From contig CM057234.1 of assembly GCA_029891385.1 (NCBI GenBank), forward strand, positions 25,778,350-25,842,349: a stretch of DNA of 64,000 nt, read 5' to 3'. The notes under the pieces were generated by a model, which worked only from the letters and a program-made list of their open reading frames with translations, searched no databases and was not told the origin of the DNA. Both the position numbers and the translations under genes were made by a program. Of the stretch, positions 22,124 to 34,369 are shown piece by piece. The number at the start of each line of letters is the position of its first letter. Positions within the stretch are counted from its first letter, which is position 1. The stretch is from Erythroxylum novogranatense. Its lineage: Eukaryota > Streptophyta > Magnoliopsida > Malpighiales > Erythroxylaceae.

Positions 22124-25100
22124 TCACCCGACTTTAGACAAGTCACTTGGGAGTTGCAATTTCAAGCTCCTCCGAAGAAAATCAGACAACTTTGAACTTG
22201 CTGCACGCCCTCGGTCCAAACATTTGAAATAGTCCTCAACTGTGAAACAAAATTTTTAAAAGAAAAATATCAGCCTGGGATAGAACTTTTGAATCCTTGA
22301 AACCTGAGAATAGCAGACATGGAATGTATTATAGTTTACTATTTTAACCATCCTGCAATGATTCCAAAACTTCCCACTGGAAAAGAAAAGATCCCAAGTT
22401 AATGATTGACTTGATCCAATAAGATGCTAATAGTAACCAATATCCTCCTGAAGGTCAGAAGAATTATAATCTGTAGTCACCATGGGAACCAAAATCTACA
22501 CGTAAGCATTTGGCAATCAGATTGATGTTTCTAGACGATTCAACAACTTACATTTTCAACCTTGCAAATCCAAAACCTTTTAGATGTTATTCAAGAAAAG
22601 AATATTCAAGAAATTTTCATGGAGTTAGCCAATTGGATTTACAATTACATACATGTAAACTAACAACTCTTCCAAACCTGTCTATTTGATTTAAGAGTGC
22701 TTATAATTGATGTAGATTAATGACTTCCTAGTACTTCATGGAAATGCTAAAAATTTACATGCTTCATCAGAAAAGAGGAAGCAATAGAAGAGTTTTGGTT
22801 AAAAGCTCTTATAAATATATCATCAGCAATTCTAATATCATGTTAAAATCATTTATGGTAGAGCTCCATAGCTGAAAGTACTTCACTTCAAAGCAAGGGT
22901 TAATCAAATACACCCTTAAGAGGAGGAACTTTTGCTCTTTGAAGAAATGATATAGGAATATTCATCAACCAAAGAATCCATACAAGAGGATATTAAAACT
23001 TGGTAAGAAAATGCAACCAAAAAAATAAAAAAATTCAATAAGGAATTGTCATACTACTCTCGTCTTCAAGTAGAAAAGGAATATATAGTAATGGGTAGGA
23101 GGAAGCAATTATCAGTTGCATAAATCATGCATTGAAAAGGATCAGAATGCCCATTTCACTAACTCCATAAAAGTTTACAAAACAGTGATCATAAAAAAGC
23201 ACAGGGACATCCCATTCATTTTGATGATCTGCATAAATCCAACCTCATTATGTTTCATTTACAAACAAGAGGGAAATCCTCAATGCGGCTTCTTTTAGGA
23301 GTTTGATTTCAGAATAGACAGCACTACTGGTGGGGAACTACGGTAAGCCCTCAATTCCAGGGTTCTACAATATATCCGAAGCAACATATAGCTCAGATGT
23401 TTGTACCTGATATTACTCCTTGGGTAACAGAGGTGATAATCCCATGCTCCATTAATTCACCTTTCGCAACTGATCCTTCTGTTAGAGCAGATAGGACTGA
23501 ATTTGGGAAGACTAAATATGCAAATCCCTTCATCTTCTGTCAAAACAAGACATGATAGAAGTATGGTAACGAACAGGTGGTATAACTGACGAATTATAAA
23601 CATAATTGATATATCTACAAAAGGATATCCAGATATAGATGCAGGATTAGGATATTATCATCGACAGTAATATAAACATCTGCAATTAACTTCACATGAT
23701 AGATTATGAGTTCAAAAAAGAACTATGCTATAACCTGCTCTTCCGATTTGGTGGGATCCAGTATAACATGTCCATCTTTGGCCAAACAACAACAAATTGC
23801 AACTGCATGGGGCACATTCATATTAACAGAGTATCAAATAACTAGGTAGATAAGAGTAACTCTACATTACCAGCAAGATGCTTCAAAGGGATTCCAGCAT
23901 CTACAAGGGCAGCACATGCTGCATTTATGGCACATACAAGAAGCTAAAGAAGTCCAGTCAAGAAAAGTTCTTATCAAACAAAATGGCTGAGGAAACATTT
24001 ACAAAGGAATAGGCTTTGGCTGGCATAGAGTTCACTGCTTGAAGAGAAATTGGGAAAAAAAAAAAAAGCATGAACATATTCTTTTCAAATAGAGTGAAGG
24101 AAAATATACTTCGTCAAACCATTCACAACAGTTAAAAGAATATACATTGTCATTAACAAGCTATAAGGCAAAAACTAAGGGTGACAGAATTGCATAAAAC
24201 AAGAAGAGAGATGCCAAATAATTTTATAATCCTGAAAACCATAATGATGTTTTCATAGTTTCGAAGAGGTTATTTCATTTTTGAGTTGTGACTTCAAAAA
24301 TCATCAGATGGGAAATGACGATACATTCTGATAAAAATAATCAAAAGAAGAAGTCTGTTTATAACATGTCTCCTTTCAAGTAATGCTTCCTCAAGGTAAA
24401 AAAAAAAAAAATTTAAAGTCAAAGACAAGAAAACATGATCAAATCTGTAAAGATTAAAATAAAGGTCAGTAAATGCTTATCACGCTGCATATTATTCTAT
24501 CCTGACTTGTCTTATAAGCTAAATTTCCACCAAATCTGTCCTGATAAAGAAATTGAGGGGAGTGTAGGTCCCACAGACAAAAACCACAAAGCAAATATGA
24601 AGCAGTAGAGAGGGATATTATTCCCCACAAAAAGAAAAATGAACAAAAAAATTGAAAGAAGGCTAGTAATTATGAGCATTAGCTGATACTATTAAAGGCG
24701 TGCCTCATGGAGATCATAAACAATATAAAGGATACAGCACCATCGTCATTGACAACCTGCACAGCAAATAGAAACAGAACATAATTATGATGTCCAAATC
24801 CTACACTAAGACATTAATGAGACAAGAATCTAGTGCTACTAATTATGTGATACAATTCTGGACTACTTATGAAATTTAAACTTGATGCAAATGTTACATG
24901 CATGGTACCATGCTAGATATGTATTCTGGCAGTATCATCATGACCATGTGAGATCAATCTTGATTTAGTTCTAAAAGAAAGCCAAAAATAGAAATTATGA
25001 AACTATTAGAAATGTTATTAACGTTGTTATTCTCTTGGCATATGTATAAGCTTATATAACTATTGCAACTAGTTGCCTCACTGCAGCTCTTACTTGACCA

Positions 25101-26141
25101 ATGCTGCAAAACTGAAGGCCAGGATGAAATGGTTCTGCCATTGGAAAGTGAATTTGTATACAACCATGAAATCACTGTTCATCTCTAAAATATACCCTCT
25201 TGATCTCATATAAAATTTTTTATTGTTGACACTCCAAGTTATAGAACAACATGCCACATATCAAATACTGCACATTCGAGGACATGGCAAATGATTACAA
25301 GTAATTATTTTGGGCGATACTGTTGACAGCATTATCGCTGTGCTCTTTACCAATAGTATCGAACAAGCACACTGACCTGAATTATTACTGATGTTGTTGT
25401 ATTTGGGTTGATAGTCAAAATGCAAATGCTTTGCAAAGTCCTCTTCAAAATCATTTCGTTCTCCTTTTCCGCTTTACCTAAACAGATAGGAAGTTGACGT
25501 AAAATTAAGATGAAAATCTAGATAAGCAGGTAAATTTCCCTTACAAACTAAGGGCGGAAGATGAAGCCAAATCATCCCAAATCAAATCAACTGCAAACCA
25601 AAGGTTTAAATTGTGTATCATGTTTAGCGTAATACTCATTCAAATATTCTTTCCTTACAGCATATTTATCAAACTGCATGGACAAAATTTCTGCAACTTG
25701 AAAGCAACAGTCAAAACAAAGACCAAAGGAGCATAAAAGTTTACCAATCTGTCCTGTTTCAGGCTTCCAAATGACTTCAATGCAAGCCTTCTCAGGATTT
25801 TCATTCTTCTTTGTTCCAGCTTTAGGCCCATAAACAGCAGCCAGCACTTTTGTGTCCCCTAAATCCAATTAACCAAATCACCACATAAATTGAAGGCAAT
25901 GTCAGTACTAATATGGTTATAGCAAATAAGATCAACAATAAAAAATGAGAGAAAAAATTAATAAATTTGAAACCAGAAACAAGAACAAAAGATAAATAAA
26001 TATTACTTTAACAACAGATTGACAGAGAGAGTAACCTTGACACCAACTGGCAGAACCATGTGCACGGTGGAGGATACTGCGCGAGCAAGCAAGAGGTCTC
26101 AACTGATTTGGAGTACGGCCATCATCCCTACCATTCTCCAT
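22124..26141 (-). CDS. RRP46: Exosome complex component RRP46 (RNase PH-like)
   Basis: Subunit of the hexameric RNase PH-like ring of the RNA exosome, which processes and degrades RNA in nucleus and cytoplasm; RRP46 is generally a structural, catalytically inactive member. Eight coding exons, each with GT-AG borders: 26141-26036, 25858-25745, 25477-25377, 24756-24736, 23943-23871, 23802-23735, 23536-23407 and 22239-22124. They sum to 729 nt and 242 residues, close to the Arabidopsis protein. The start MENGRDDGRTPNQLRPLACS is diagnostic; then GDTKVLAAVYGPKAGTKKNE (37-56), VVNDDGA (108-114), NAACAALVDAGIP (about 120-132), HLAVAICCCLA (about 135-145), and the C-terminal EDYFKCLDRGRAAS. All phases join without a frameshift. 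Exon 4 is a 21-nt microexon. Leader exons upstream of 26141 are possible. Confidence 0.95.
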
Positions 26142-28430
26142 AACTTCACTCTATTAGATCCACGTGAGACACCAAATCCAGTTAGATTACAGTTTGAACT
26201 ATATTTACGCTCCATGGATAGTAACCATCAACTAAACAAAAAACCAAACAAAATAAAAAACTGCTTTGATAAGGAGACTTTTCACAATTGCATATATTCT
26301 CTTTGTTAACGATAAAAATTTTATGTTAATCGTTAAGGAAAAGATTATGTGACTGTTCACACGAGGAGACGTGATTTTTAAAGATCAAATGCCCAAAGTG
26401 TTGTGATGTGCTTTTGGGTCAACATATCCCAACAAGTGCACTACTACTCCTGCAGTGTTTTAAATGGCGGACTGCTACCGCTATAGCAGGCGCAATATAG
26501 CAGTAGCAGTCCGACCCGTTACCCCATTACCCCACAATTGTGGGGTAACTCTGTTTCACAGTTGTTGTGGCCGTAAATCTATTTGCAGTCAAAATGATCC
26601 GCAGCTCCATTTTGTTGCAGTCTGTTTGCATTCAAAATGGTCTGCAACTCCGTTTTGTGGCAGTAGAGATATAGATATAAGGGAGCTTTGAAATTGAAGG
26701 AAGAAACACAGGGGGTTCGGCGATGGAAGGAAGAAAAACAGGGAAACGAAAACTAACGCTTAATAATGTGAAGATTAAACAACTTCGCTTAGAAAAGAAG
26801 TATGAATTTCGGTAAGATAATCAGCAAACTAGTATTTGCTTTTGCAGAATTTTTATTTCCAGAGTCGAGCTAGAACACAAAAACAAGTGGAAAAAAACAG
26901 ATATTTGAAAGACGAAATCATTAACTCAAAACCAGTAACATACACAATACGGGGAACAAAGAAAGACGAGCTCATACATACATGACTGAAAAATAAACAC
27001 GAGCTCATCTATAACATTGTCAGGCCAGAGAAACATCACGCAAAAAGTAACGCAACAACCAATAACGAACCTTAGATTCTTTAACCTTTCTAATGGTCGA
27101 GACTCAACTATTTCCGGATCGAAAAGAAACTACAATGGGCCTTAAACTGGATACCGCAGAGAAGAAAGACGAAAAAGAAGTGTCAAAAGAAGCTAAGTAG
27201 AAAGTGAACCAGAGATGAGACGTGTATTACTTACTGTCCGTATGGTTGCCTTGCCCTCTCGAGTTGGAGGCTAAATGCGAAATGCGACAGAATGAACGAG
27301 TAAACCTGAGTCAGTGAGCTGTTTGGTTAAGGTGGACATAACAGAAAAAATATGTCTCAATTAGCTAATCAAGTCTTATATGCTACACATCAACATATAA
27401 ACTTCATTATTAAAGACAAGAACTTTCAAATCCTTAATGACTTAAAAACATATAGGAAATTATAACTAATCCAAAGAGTTCAGTTCACCATTAAACACAA
27501 CAACAAAACAGAAAGCAAAGTAAACATAGTAGACACCATTATAAGCAAATTATAACTAATGCACAATCTGATAAAAGACAAACTCAACTGAGCAATGCAA
27601 TAGACCAACAGACATGTGATATGCAGGTATCTACAGTTTACAACTTCAAATCAGCAAGAGAAAGGCAAATTAAAAAGAGAGTTGTTTAATCATCATAGGA
27701 AAATAGGTTCTAATCGACTGTGTAGTAATCAATACATGTAATCTATTGATCAAAGCAGTGGATTAAATTTGCAAAAAAATAATACCTGTGAAAAGAGACA
27801 GAACAAATTCTTTGCAGCGGAATGTAACCTCTGACCGATCAACAAACACGAGCACAGCCTGCAACAACACACTATTCGCAAAGGTAATACAAATTGTTCT
27901 CTACGGTTGAACCTCTATGAAGATGAAGACAATGTAGGCAGCAGCGACATTTACAACAAAATAACAGAAAAAGCACTAACCTGATTTCGGGAATGAGACG
28001 AGCGTCGTGTCAATCGAAGAATCGCAGCAAACGTTTGGTAATCTGATCGTTAGGAAAAATAAATCCAAAGCCCCAAAAGAAGAAGACGTCAACTGAAAAG
28101 AACAACACGATTCGAAGAACAAATCGCAGAACAAAGCAAAATGATGACCTAAAACGGCGAAGGCGAGCTTTGTCCAGTGGCGAGCGTCAAGCGACTCCAA
28201 CCCTGCGATTGGAGAAGACTGCAGCGACGAGACGAGGGTGCGACACCGGCGAGATGGCCGTCGGAGACAAACGAGATGCGGGAAGTTTAGGTTGAGCTTT
28301 GATTTTCCATCTGGCGACAGAGAGTCGGTGACTTTGTCCTTCATTAAAAACGATTAATAGGATTTCTTTGTCCTGTCTATCAGCGACAATTGACAAAAAA
28401 GTGAAGGCGGAAAGCAAACGGTTATGATGG
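26142..28430. other. Upstream region of RRP46 with possible minus-strand leader exons
   Basis: No convincing protein gene. Minus-strand splice-like signals exist: CAG/GTTAGTG at about 27981, an exon-like piece 27858-27788 bounded by TTGCAG and CAG/GTATT, and ACA/GTAAGT near 27236. The minus-strand 122-codon frame at 27976-28344 has no known motif. Two TGGGCC (site II-type) motifs lie at about 28515-28555. These fit, but do not prove, long 5' leader exons of RRP46 or a separate non-coding transcript. Confidence 0.3.
26453..26665. repeat. Hairpin-rich block with a hAT-like terminus
   Basis: Begins CAGTGTTTTAAATGGCGG, like the CAGTG ends of hAT elements. Then follow 11-bp arms CGGACTGCTAC (26468-26478) and GTAGCAGTCCG (26503-26513), a perfect 22-bp palindrome at 26527-26548 centred on CAATTG, and two tandem units of 43-bp period (26582-26665), each with a CAAAATG...CATTTTG-type internal inverted repeat. 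No matching right-hand terminus was found. Confidence 0.6.
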
Positions 28431-29289
28431 ACAGGATTATATTGTCTTATTATCTGTCCCCCTATATGGAGACAGCAATCATACAGGAGGTTAGGGCAAT
28501 TTTTGACATTTTTATTTGGGCCTAGATTTCTGTTTAAACGAAAAAAAGTGGGCCGACTTTAGCTATGTCAGTTTTGTTTCTTTAAGGTCAAAAGCTAATT
28601 ATAAGACCGAGTTGACTAAGGATGAAAATAAGTTCGGTCAAATTTTGGCCAAATCTTAGGTTGTTAGGACTCGACCAGATCTGAGACCCTATCGAACCTG
28701 AGGTAGCAAACTCAAGCCCGTCCAAACAAGACCCACTCAAAATTTTTAAATTAAAATATAAAATAACGTCACTTTCAACAAAACGACTTCTTTTTGCTTA
28801 TAAGGGTCAAGTCTCGGATTCGAGTTAAGGCTTATAAAATTTGAGCCCAAGGCCTGATTAACCTTGACCTGACCCGTTAACTTCAGACTAGGGTCGAGCC
28901 TAGTTGTCATTTATAGATATGAAAAACATAATTAGAAAATCGACAATTGAATCTTTTAGAATAGGATAAAAGTAGTATTAATGAAAATCATGATCAATTT
29001 ACTTAAAATTTAACCTTTAAATTCTTTTGAACTAAATACAAAAATTAAATTAAATTAAAACAAATTTAGGAACTATTGTTTCTCTTCATTTTTTATATTT
29101 CTTGTTTAATAATTTTTTAAAGAATCTTATTAATAAAACATGTTTGTTTTAATCATTGTATTTTCTTATTTTAAAATAAAAAACAAAATTTTACTAAAAC
29201 ATGAACTTTGTATTTTTAAAATTTAAAGAGATTTGCATTACCAATAGTGAAAATTATGACAACATTGTAATGAGTTCAGTTAGTAGGCT
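28431..29289. other. Unassigned intergenic DNA
   Basis: 28600-28910 contains recurring GACCC, GGCC and TTAAGG words on both strands reminiscent of a decayed inverted-repeat transposon, but I could not define ends. The remainder is AT-rich. Confidence 0.3.
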
Positions 29290-29294
29290 CTTGC

Positions 29295-30136
29295 CTAGCT
29301 ACAAATACCAATTACAAACAATTGAGGAAAGAAGAAAATGAAAAGAGACCATTGAAGAATGGAGATCAATTCAAAGGTGCCATTTGCTTTTGATATCGGG
29401 GTGAGGAGGTGTTTCATTCTTTTAGCAATACTCACAGCTCTTTTCTGGTTTATATTACGATCTATAACTTGATATTTATCTTCAACATCACCCTTGTACA
29501 GCTTGTTGTTCCTTTCTTTCCACAATAAATAAATGGTGGTTACAAAAGCAGTTTTGATGAGAATAGCATTCAGTTGACCCGGTCTAGTTAAAGAAACACG
29601 TCTATCAAGAGTTTGCTTCCAATATAATGTTTGCATAGCTATTCCTAGCAATTGTTGGATGCATCCCCATATCACTTTAGAGTAGTTGCAATTAAAGAAT
29701 AGACGATTTTGATATTCCTCAAGCACTTTACATAGCTCACAAATAGAGTCATGTTGGCCATAGCATCTGTTCTTCGATGCAGTCTATTTTTGACCACAAG
29801 CCATGTGATAATGGAAGCTTTTAAGTTGAGAGATTTTTCCAAAGGAGATTATACCAAGCAACATCAATAGAGACACTGTTTAAAAGTAAATAACAGAAAG
29901 CATTAGTGAAGACCCTGCGGGTTTGTGGTCCAGATGAAGGTATCTACATTACTTAGGCCACAGAGAGTAGGAAGAAGTGGCTCTAAAGCATGAAATCCTC
30001 TAAAGTTTCCATGCCATGCTCCGTTAAGAATGATATCAAAGACTTTAGAGGAGGTAGGTAGTCTATTTTGCAACTGATTGAGTTCAGATCTATGAAGAAG
30101 TTTACTAGCATTTGTCCAATCATCATTCCAAAGCAA
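29295..30136 (-). pseudogene. LINE ORF2 C-terminal region (zf-RVT-like)
   Basis: Minus-strand frames contain NRLFFNCNYSKVIWGCIQ (zinc-binding region of plant LINE proteins, usual form HLFF-x-C-x-YS) and FVTTIYLLWKERNNKLYKG, the common ending of this domain, preceded by WNDDWTNASKLLHRSELNQL and ILNGAWHGNFRG. Interrupted by stops between the two frames at about 29730-29900. Confidence 0.75.
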
Positions 30137-30806
30137 TATGTTTTCCTCATTACCAATCTTATGTTTGATGAAGGGGTAACTGAAGCTTCTGAGTTTTAAT
30201 AAATAATTGAAGATCGAAGAGAATTGAGTGGAAGGTAAGAGTTGCCAAAAACTAGCATTTTTTTATGTGAACTTCATGCATCCATTTAATCTATAAAGCT
30301 CCCCTATCTATAAAAAGTCTCTAGAGTCTTTGTCATAACAACACCTTCTATATAATAGAGATGAATATAATGCCCAAGCCCCCTTGTTTCTTAGGTTTAG
30401 TGACCTCACTCCCCTTAACCTTCGCTTTCTTAACATTCTCTGAGTTACCTGACCAAAGAAATGTTTTAAAGATTCTGTCCATCTCCTTCATTACTCTTTT
30501 AGGCAAAATAATATGATTAAAGTTAGTCTAGTCGCATAAGAAAAGTCATGGTTTTTCCATGCATTAATCTTACCTTTGAGCTTTTGAAGAAGATGGATGC
30601 AATAAAAAAAATGAGTTTAGAGGAGGTAATAGGTACTCCCAAGTATTTGAAAGAAGGAGGATGTAAGCATATACCAATCATTCTACTGATTAGCTCCTTG
30701 TCTCTAACATCTTTAGATAGGTATAGGCTACTCTTCTAAAAAATTATCCTTAAACCAAAACATTTGGAAAAGAGTTCTAAAATCTGTAGCAGTAGGTTGA
30801 TAGATA

Positions 30807-31780
30807 TCAGTTATGCTCCAAAAAAAGAAGAAGAAGAAGAAGATCATTTGCAAATAAGAGGTGGGCGAGTCTGTTTTCTGCACATCTATGATGGAATTTG
30901 AATTTATCGTTGGAAGCAATAAGCTTTGTTAATAACCTGGACAGGCCTTCCATAACTATAGTGAATATGTAGGGGGTGTGGGATCCCCTTACTGCCTTAT
31001 GCCTTTTGCATTCCAAAAGGCTGTGGAGGGCAGGCCATTGATTAAGACACTAAAGGAGGCATAAGAGATGCAGGTCATAATCCACTTCACAAACATATCA
31101 GGGAAGTCCATAACTTCTAAACAGGCTTTTATGAATCTCCAATTGAGGGTGTCAAAAGCTTTATAAAAATAAATCTTCAGTAAGCAACAGTTGATTTTTT
31201 TTATTAGACTCATATTCTCTAATCAGCTCTTGAATAAGTAGTATGTTGTCACCAATATGCCTCCCCAAGATGAAAGCTCCTTGTGAGATTTTTATAACTT
31301 CCTTTAAAACTTTTTTTCAATATTTCAGCAAATAGCTTAGTGATAACTTTATAAAGAGTGTTGCAATAGGAAATGGTCTGAAGTATGACATATACATAGG
31401 TTGAGCTTTCTTAGGAATTAGACAAATGTATGTGTGGTTAATCTCTTGAAGCAACTTAGAAGAAGAGAAGAATTCCTTCACAGCTTCAATGAATAGAGTC
31501 CTCATAATCTCCCAAGTATGTTCGAAAAAACTAGCAGAGAAACCGTCATGGTCGGGGCTTTGGTTGGATGCAAACTAAAGAGCACCTTTTTAATCTTTTG
31601 TTCATTGAAAGGGGAAATCAAGGAAGCTTTTATATCTTGATCAATTGAGCTTGCAAAGAGGTTCTTCATATTGCAAAAGAGTTCTTCATTGTCATCATAC
31701 CTTATCAATTGAATAAAGAAGCTTTTTGCCAAATCAAGAAAGGGAGTTATGATTTGAATAAGTGTTACTTTCCATATCAC
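30807..31780 (-). pseudogene. LINE reverse transcriptase, inactivated
   Basis: Blocks seen in order: SLHPTKAPTMTVSLLVFSN (31570 region, usual KAPGPDG-F), INHTYICLIPKKAQPMYMSYFRP, FYKAFDTLNWRFIKACLEVM, FSVLINGLPSTAFWNAKGIR, SHTPYIFTIVMEGLSRLL and LAHLLFANDLLLLL. The last is the catalytic F/Y-A-D-D box with the second residue of the Asp pair changed (FAND). Frame changes separate the blocks, so no RT activity is expected. Confidence 0.85.
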
Positions 31781-32111
31781 TGCGAGATTCTAGTTTGATT
31801 CCTTCTATAAATAATAACAAATGGAAGAATTTAGAGTTGGAATTTCCATCTCTCAATCAATTGATGCAAGCCTTTTGTTTTAGGGTGTAGTTCTGCAAGT
31901 TAATGGCCTGCTAATATTCCTTTAAGATATTTACCTCCACAGTTTGCAAGTTGGCATCATGAGGATCATTGTAACAATTTTCCTAAGTTGTCTTGAGTCT
32001 TTGCTTAAGGACTGAAAGGTTGTGAGATTGATCTTGGATAAAGAGCTTAAGTGTTGCTTTTACCTTTTTCAATTTTTGCATAAGCTAATAAGCTTTGAAC
32101 CCTTGTATCTC

Positions 32112-32840
32112 CTAATTCCAACAATTGGAAATGATATTCATAAATCCCTTCATTTGGGAGATGCCATTGAAGTATCGCAAGGGGGCTCCAATCTTGTTAA
32201 GCTGAGTTATTCCTTTAATAAGCATATAAGAATGGTCAGAGAAAACAATGTCCCCAAAATTAACATGGGAGATAGGAAAATGGGTTGCCCAGAAAGGATT
32301 CACTAATGTTTTGTCAAGTTTTTTCCTAATGAATATATCTCTCATCTGTTTATTCAACCAAGTGAAGAATCTACCTAATGAAGAGAGCTCCATCAAATCC
32401 ACTTTACTAAATAGAGAAGTGAGCTCTTTGGTGTCAGTTGAATTTAAGGTGCAGTTAAAGTCTCCACTAACAATCCATGCATGTTGAATAGAGGTCTGTA
32501 ACTTGTATGGATCTAACCATAGCTTGTTTCTCTGAAAACCAAAGTTAGAAGCACATGTAAGAGTAATATCAAAAGTTGTATCACACCCCTTTAGTTGATA
32601 CTTCAAATGTAAGAGTTGATTGTTGTCCTCCACTTTCTGAACATCCAAAAAAATCAGATTTATAATAATAAATGATCCTCCATTATACTGGGAGAGATGG
32701 TTATAATAAAATTTCCAATTTATACCCAAAAAGTTAAAAGTCCTTTGGCTGAAGAGGTTTTTTAACTTTGGTTTCAAGTAGACAAACCATCTAAGGTTGC
32801 TTTTCCTTGACTAGTTTCTTCACCATGGACCTTTTTTTTA
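32112..32840 (-). pseudogene. LINE endonuclease domain (APE-like)
   Basis: The 221-codon minus frame carries the metal-binding GDFN box (WIVSGDFNCTLNSTDTKE), the F-T-W-x-N box (GRFFTWLNKQMRDIFIRKKL) and the SDH box (IVFSDHSYMLI), the three signatures of LINE apurinic-like endonucleases that nick the target. An N-terminal NIKGLNDPKK-like start and LLETKV are in other frames near 32840-32780. The domain itself is the best preserved part of this LINE. Confidence 0.85.
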
Positions 32841-32992
32841 GGGTCATTAAGCCCTTTAATGTTCCAAACGAGGATCATCATAAAGGGGGGGGGGGACCCC
32901 TTTTGTTTATTTTTTACCTTTTTTTTCGCAGATTTACTCCTAAGATTAGCAGCTTGAAGTTTGAAATCCTTCTAATCCCCTTTGTAATCAAA

Positions 32993-34369
32993 CTATTGTA
33001 TAGACTCTATATTGTTTGTATTGCTAGGTTCATTCGGAATTAACTCAACTGAAAAATCATCCATACCTTCAGAGCCTCCAGTGCTATTATCTTCCAATAT
33101 ACCACTCGAACTTGAAGGTGGAGAACTATGGACAACCTTGTTGTAATTAGAAAGCCTTCCCTCATTTGGCAAATCTGTGTCATTCTCTTGAATAACTAGT
33201 CTTACAGTGTCATCTGCATCCAAATTGGTCCATTGCTATTGTAGAGCAATAACACAATTAGCAAGCAACAAGTTGTCCTCAGGTAAATTAAAGTCAAGCT
33301 TACCAGTAGCATTAGGTTTCAACCCCAAGATTTCCTGCTGTGTACCAATTGTAAAGACTTTCCTTGTAGGTTGCCAGATTTTATTGGAGTTACTTGGCTT
33401 CCAAGGGTAAGAAAGAGTAAATTTTTTTCCATTTCACCAAATTCTCTAAAACACATGACAGATAGATTATCTGGAAAGAAAGAGGTTTTCTTAACTTCAA
33501 TACAAAATTTCAATATCCTATTCTCTCCATGGATGTAGTCATTAAATCTATACACAATTGCTTACTAAGTGAACTAGCAATAAAACTCAGTCCCTCTATG
33601 GTCCATAGTTAGAGTGGGAGGTTATGGAAATTATCCCACAGTTAAAATGTATCAATCTTGTTTATGTCCATCACCATTCCAAGTTGCCATTTCTTTAAAA
33701 ATAACAGTTGGGCTCCTATGTGCCATGGGCCATTCTCAAGAATTTCCATCAACTAATTTTCATAAGAAAATTTAAACGAAACAGAACCATCTTTTTGCAA
33801 CATTACCTTTTCTAACCCTTTATAGTTTTATCTGATTTTAGCCAGGCATTGATGACAGGAAAGGCTGGCCTTTTGTTCCAGAAGAAGATAATTAAGGTCG
33901 ATGATCATTTTTGGGCTTTTGTGTTCAGAAGTTCTACTGAGGGCAGATTATGCCTTCATCCATAACATTTTGGAAGTACTTTAAAGACCCTTTTTCTGGT
34001 GTGAGTAAAAAGCTTATTTTTACAGGAATCCACAAGAGTAGGCTCAGTATTGTTGTTGCGTTGTGGGCGAGTTTTCGTACTATTATGCTTATGTGATATG
34101 GGGAATTTAGAGAGAAGGAAATCCCTAGTTAAGGGAGGGAAGTCAGTAGCCAAAGGGACCTCCCCTTTCTCCCTTGTCTCTATAGAGGCTTAGGGAAGGC
34201 CTAGCGTCTGGGGGTGAAACCCCACCCAAAAAGTTAGTTTATCAAGTCTATAAGCATGCCGAAAGCAAGGGAGGGAAAAAGTTAAAACCAAAAATAAAAG
34301 GCAATAAGAGGTAAAGAAGTAAATGAAGTAAAGAGAAGGTAAACAAAAGTTTGGAAGAGAGAGAGTTTG
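32993..34369 (-). pseudogene. LINE ORF1 (DUF4283 domain), copy proximal to ORF2
   Basis: Minus-strand translation at about 33830-33480 gives the DUF4283 pattern: VMLQKDGSVSFKFSYEN, LMEILENGPWHIGAQLLFLK, KWQLGMVMDINKIDTF, LWTIEGLSFIASSLSKQLC. A low-complexity Ser/Pro/Asn region (33223-32993) leads towards ORF2. In-frame stops are present. Such proteins bind LINE RNA. Confidence 0.8.

Noticed and set aside
27976..28344. 122-residue minus-strand protein
   Set aside because: No motif or recognisable family. It is more likely leader sequence or a chance frame in GC-rich DNA.
28600..28910. Inverted-repeat transposon upstream of the LINE
   Set aside because: Some GACCC/GGGTC words pair, but arms could not be aligned convincingly.
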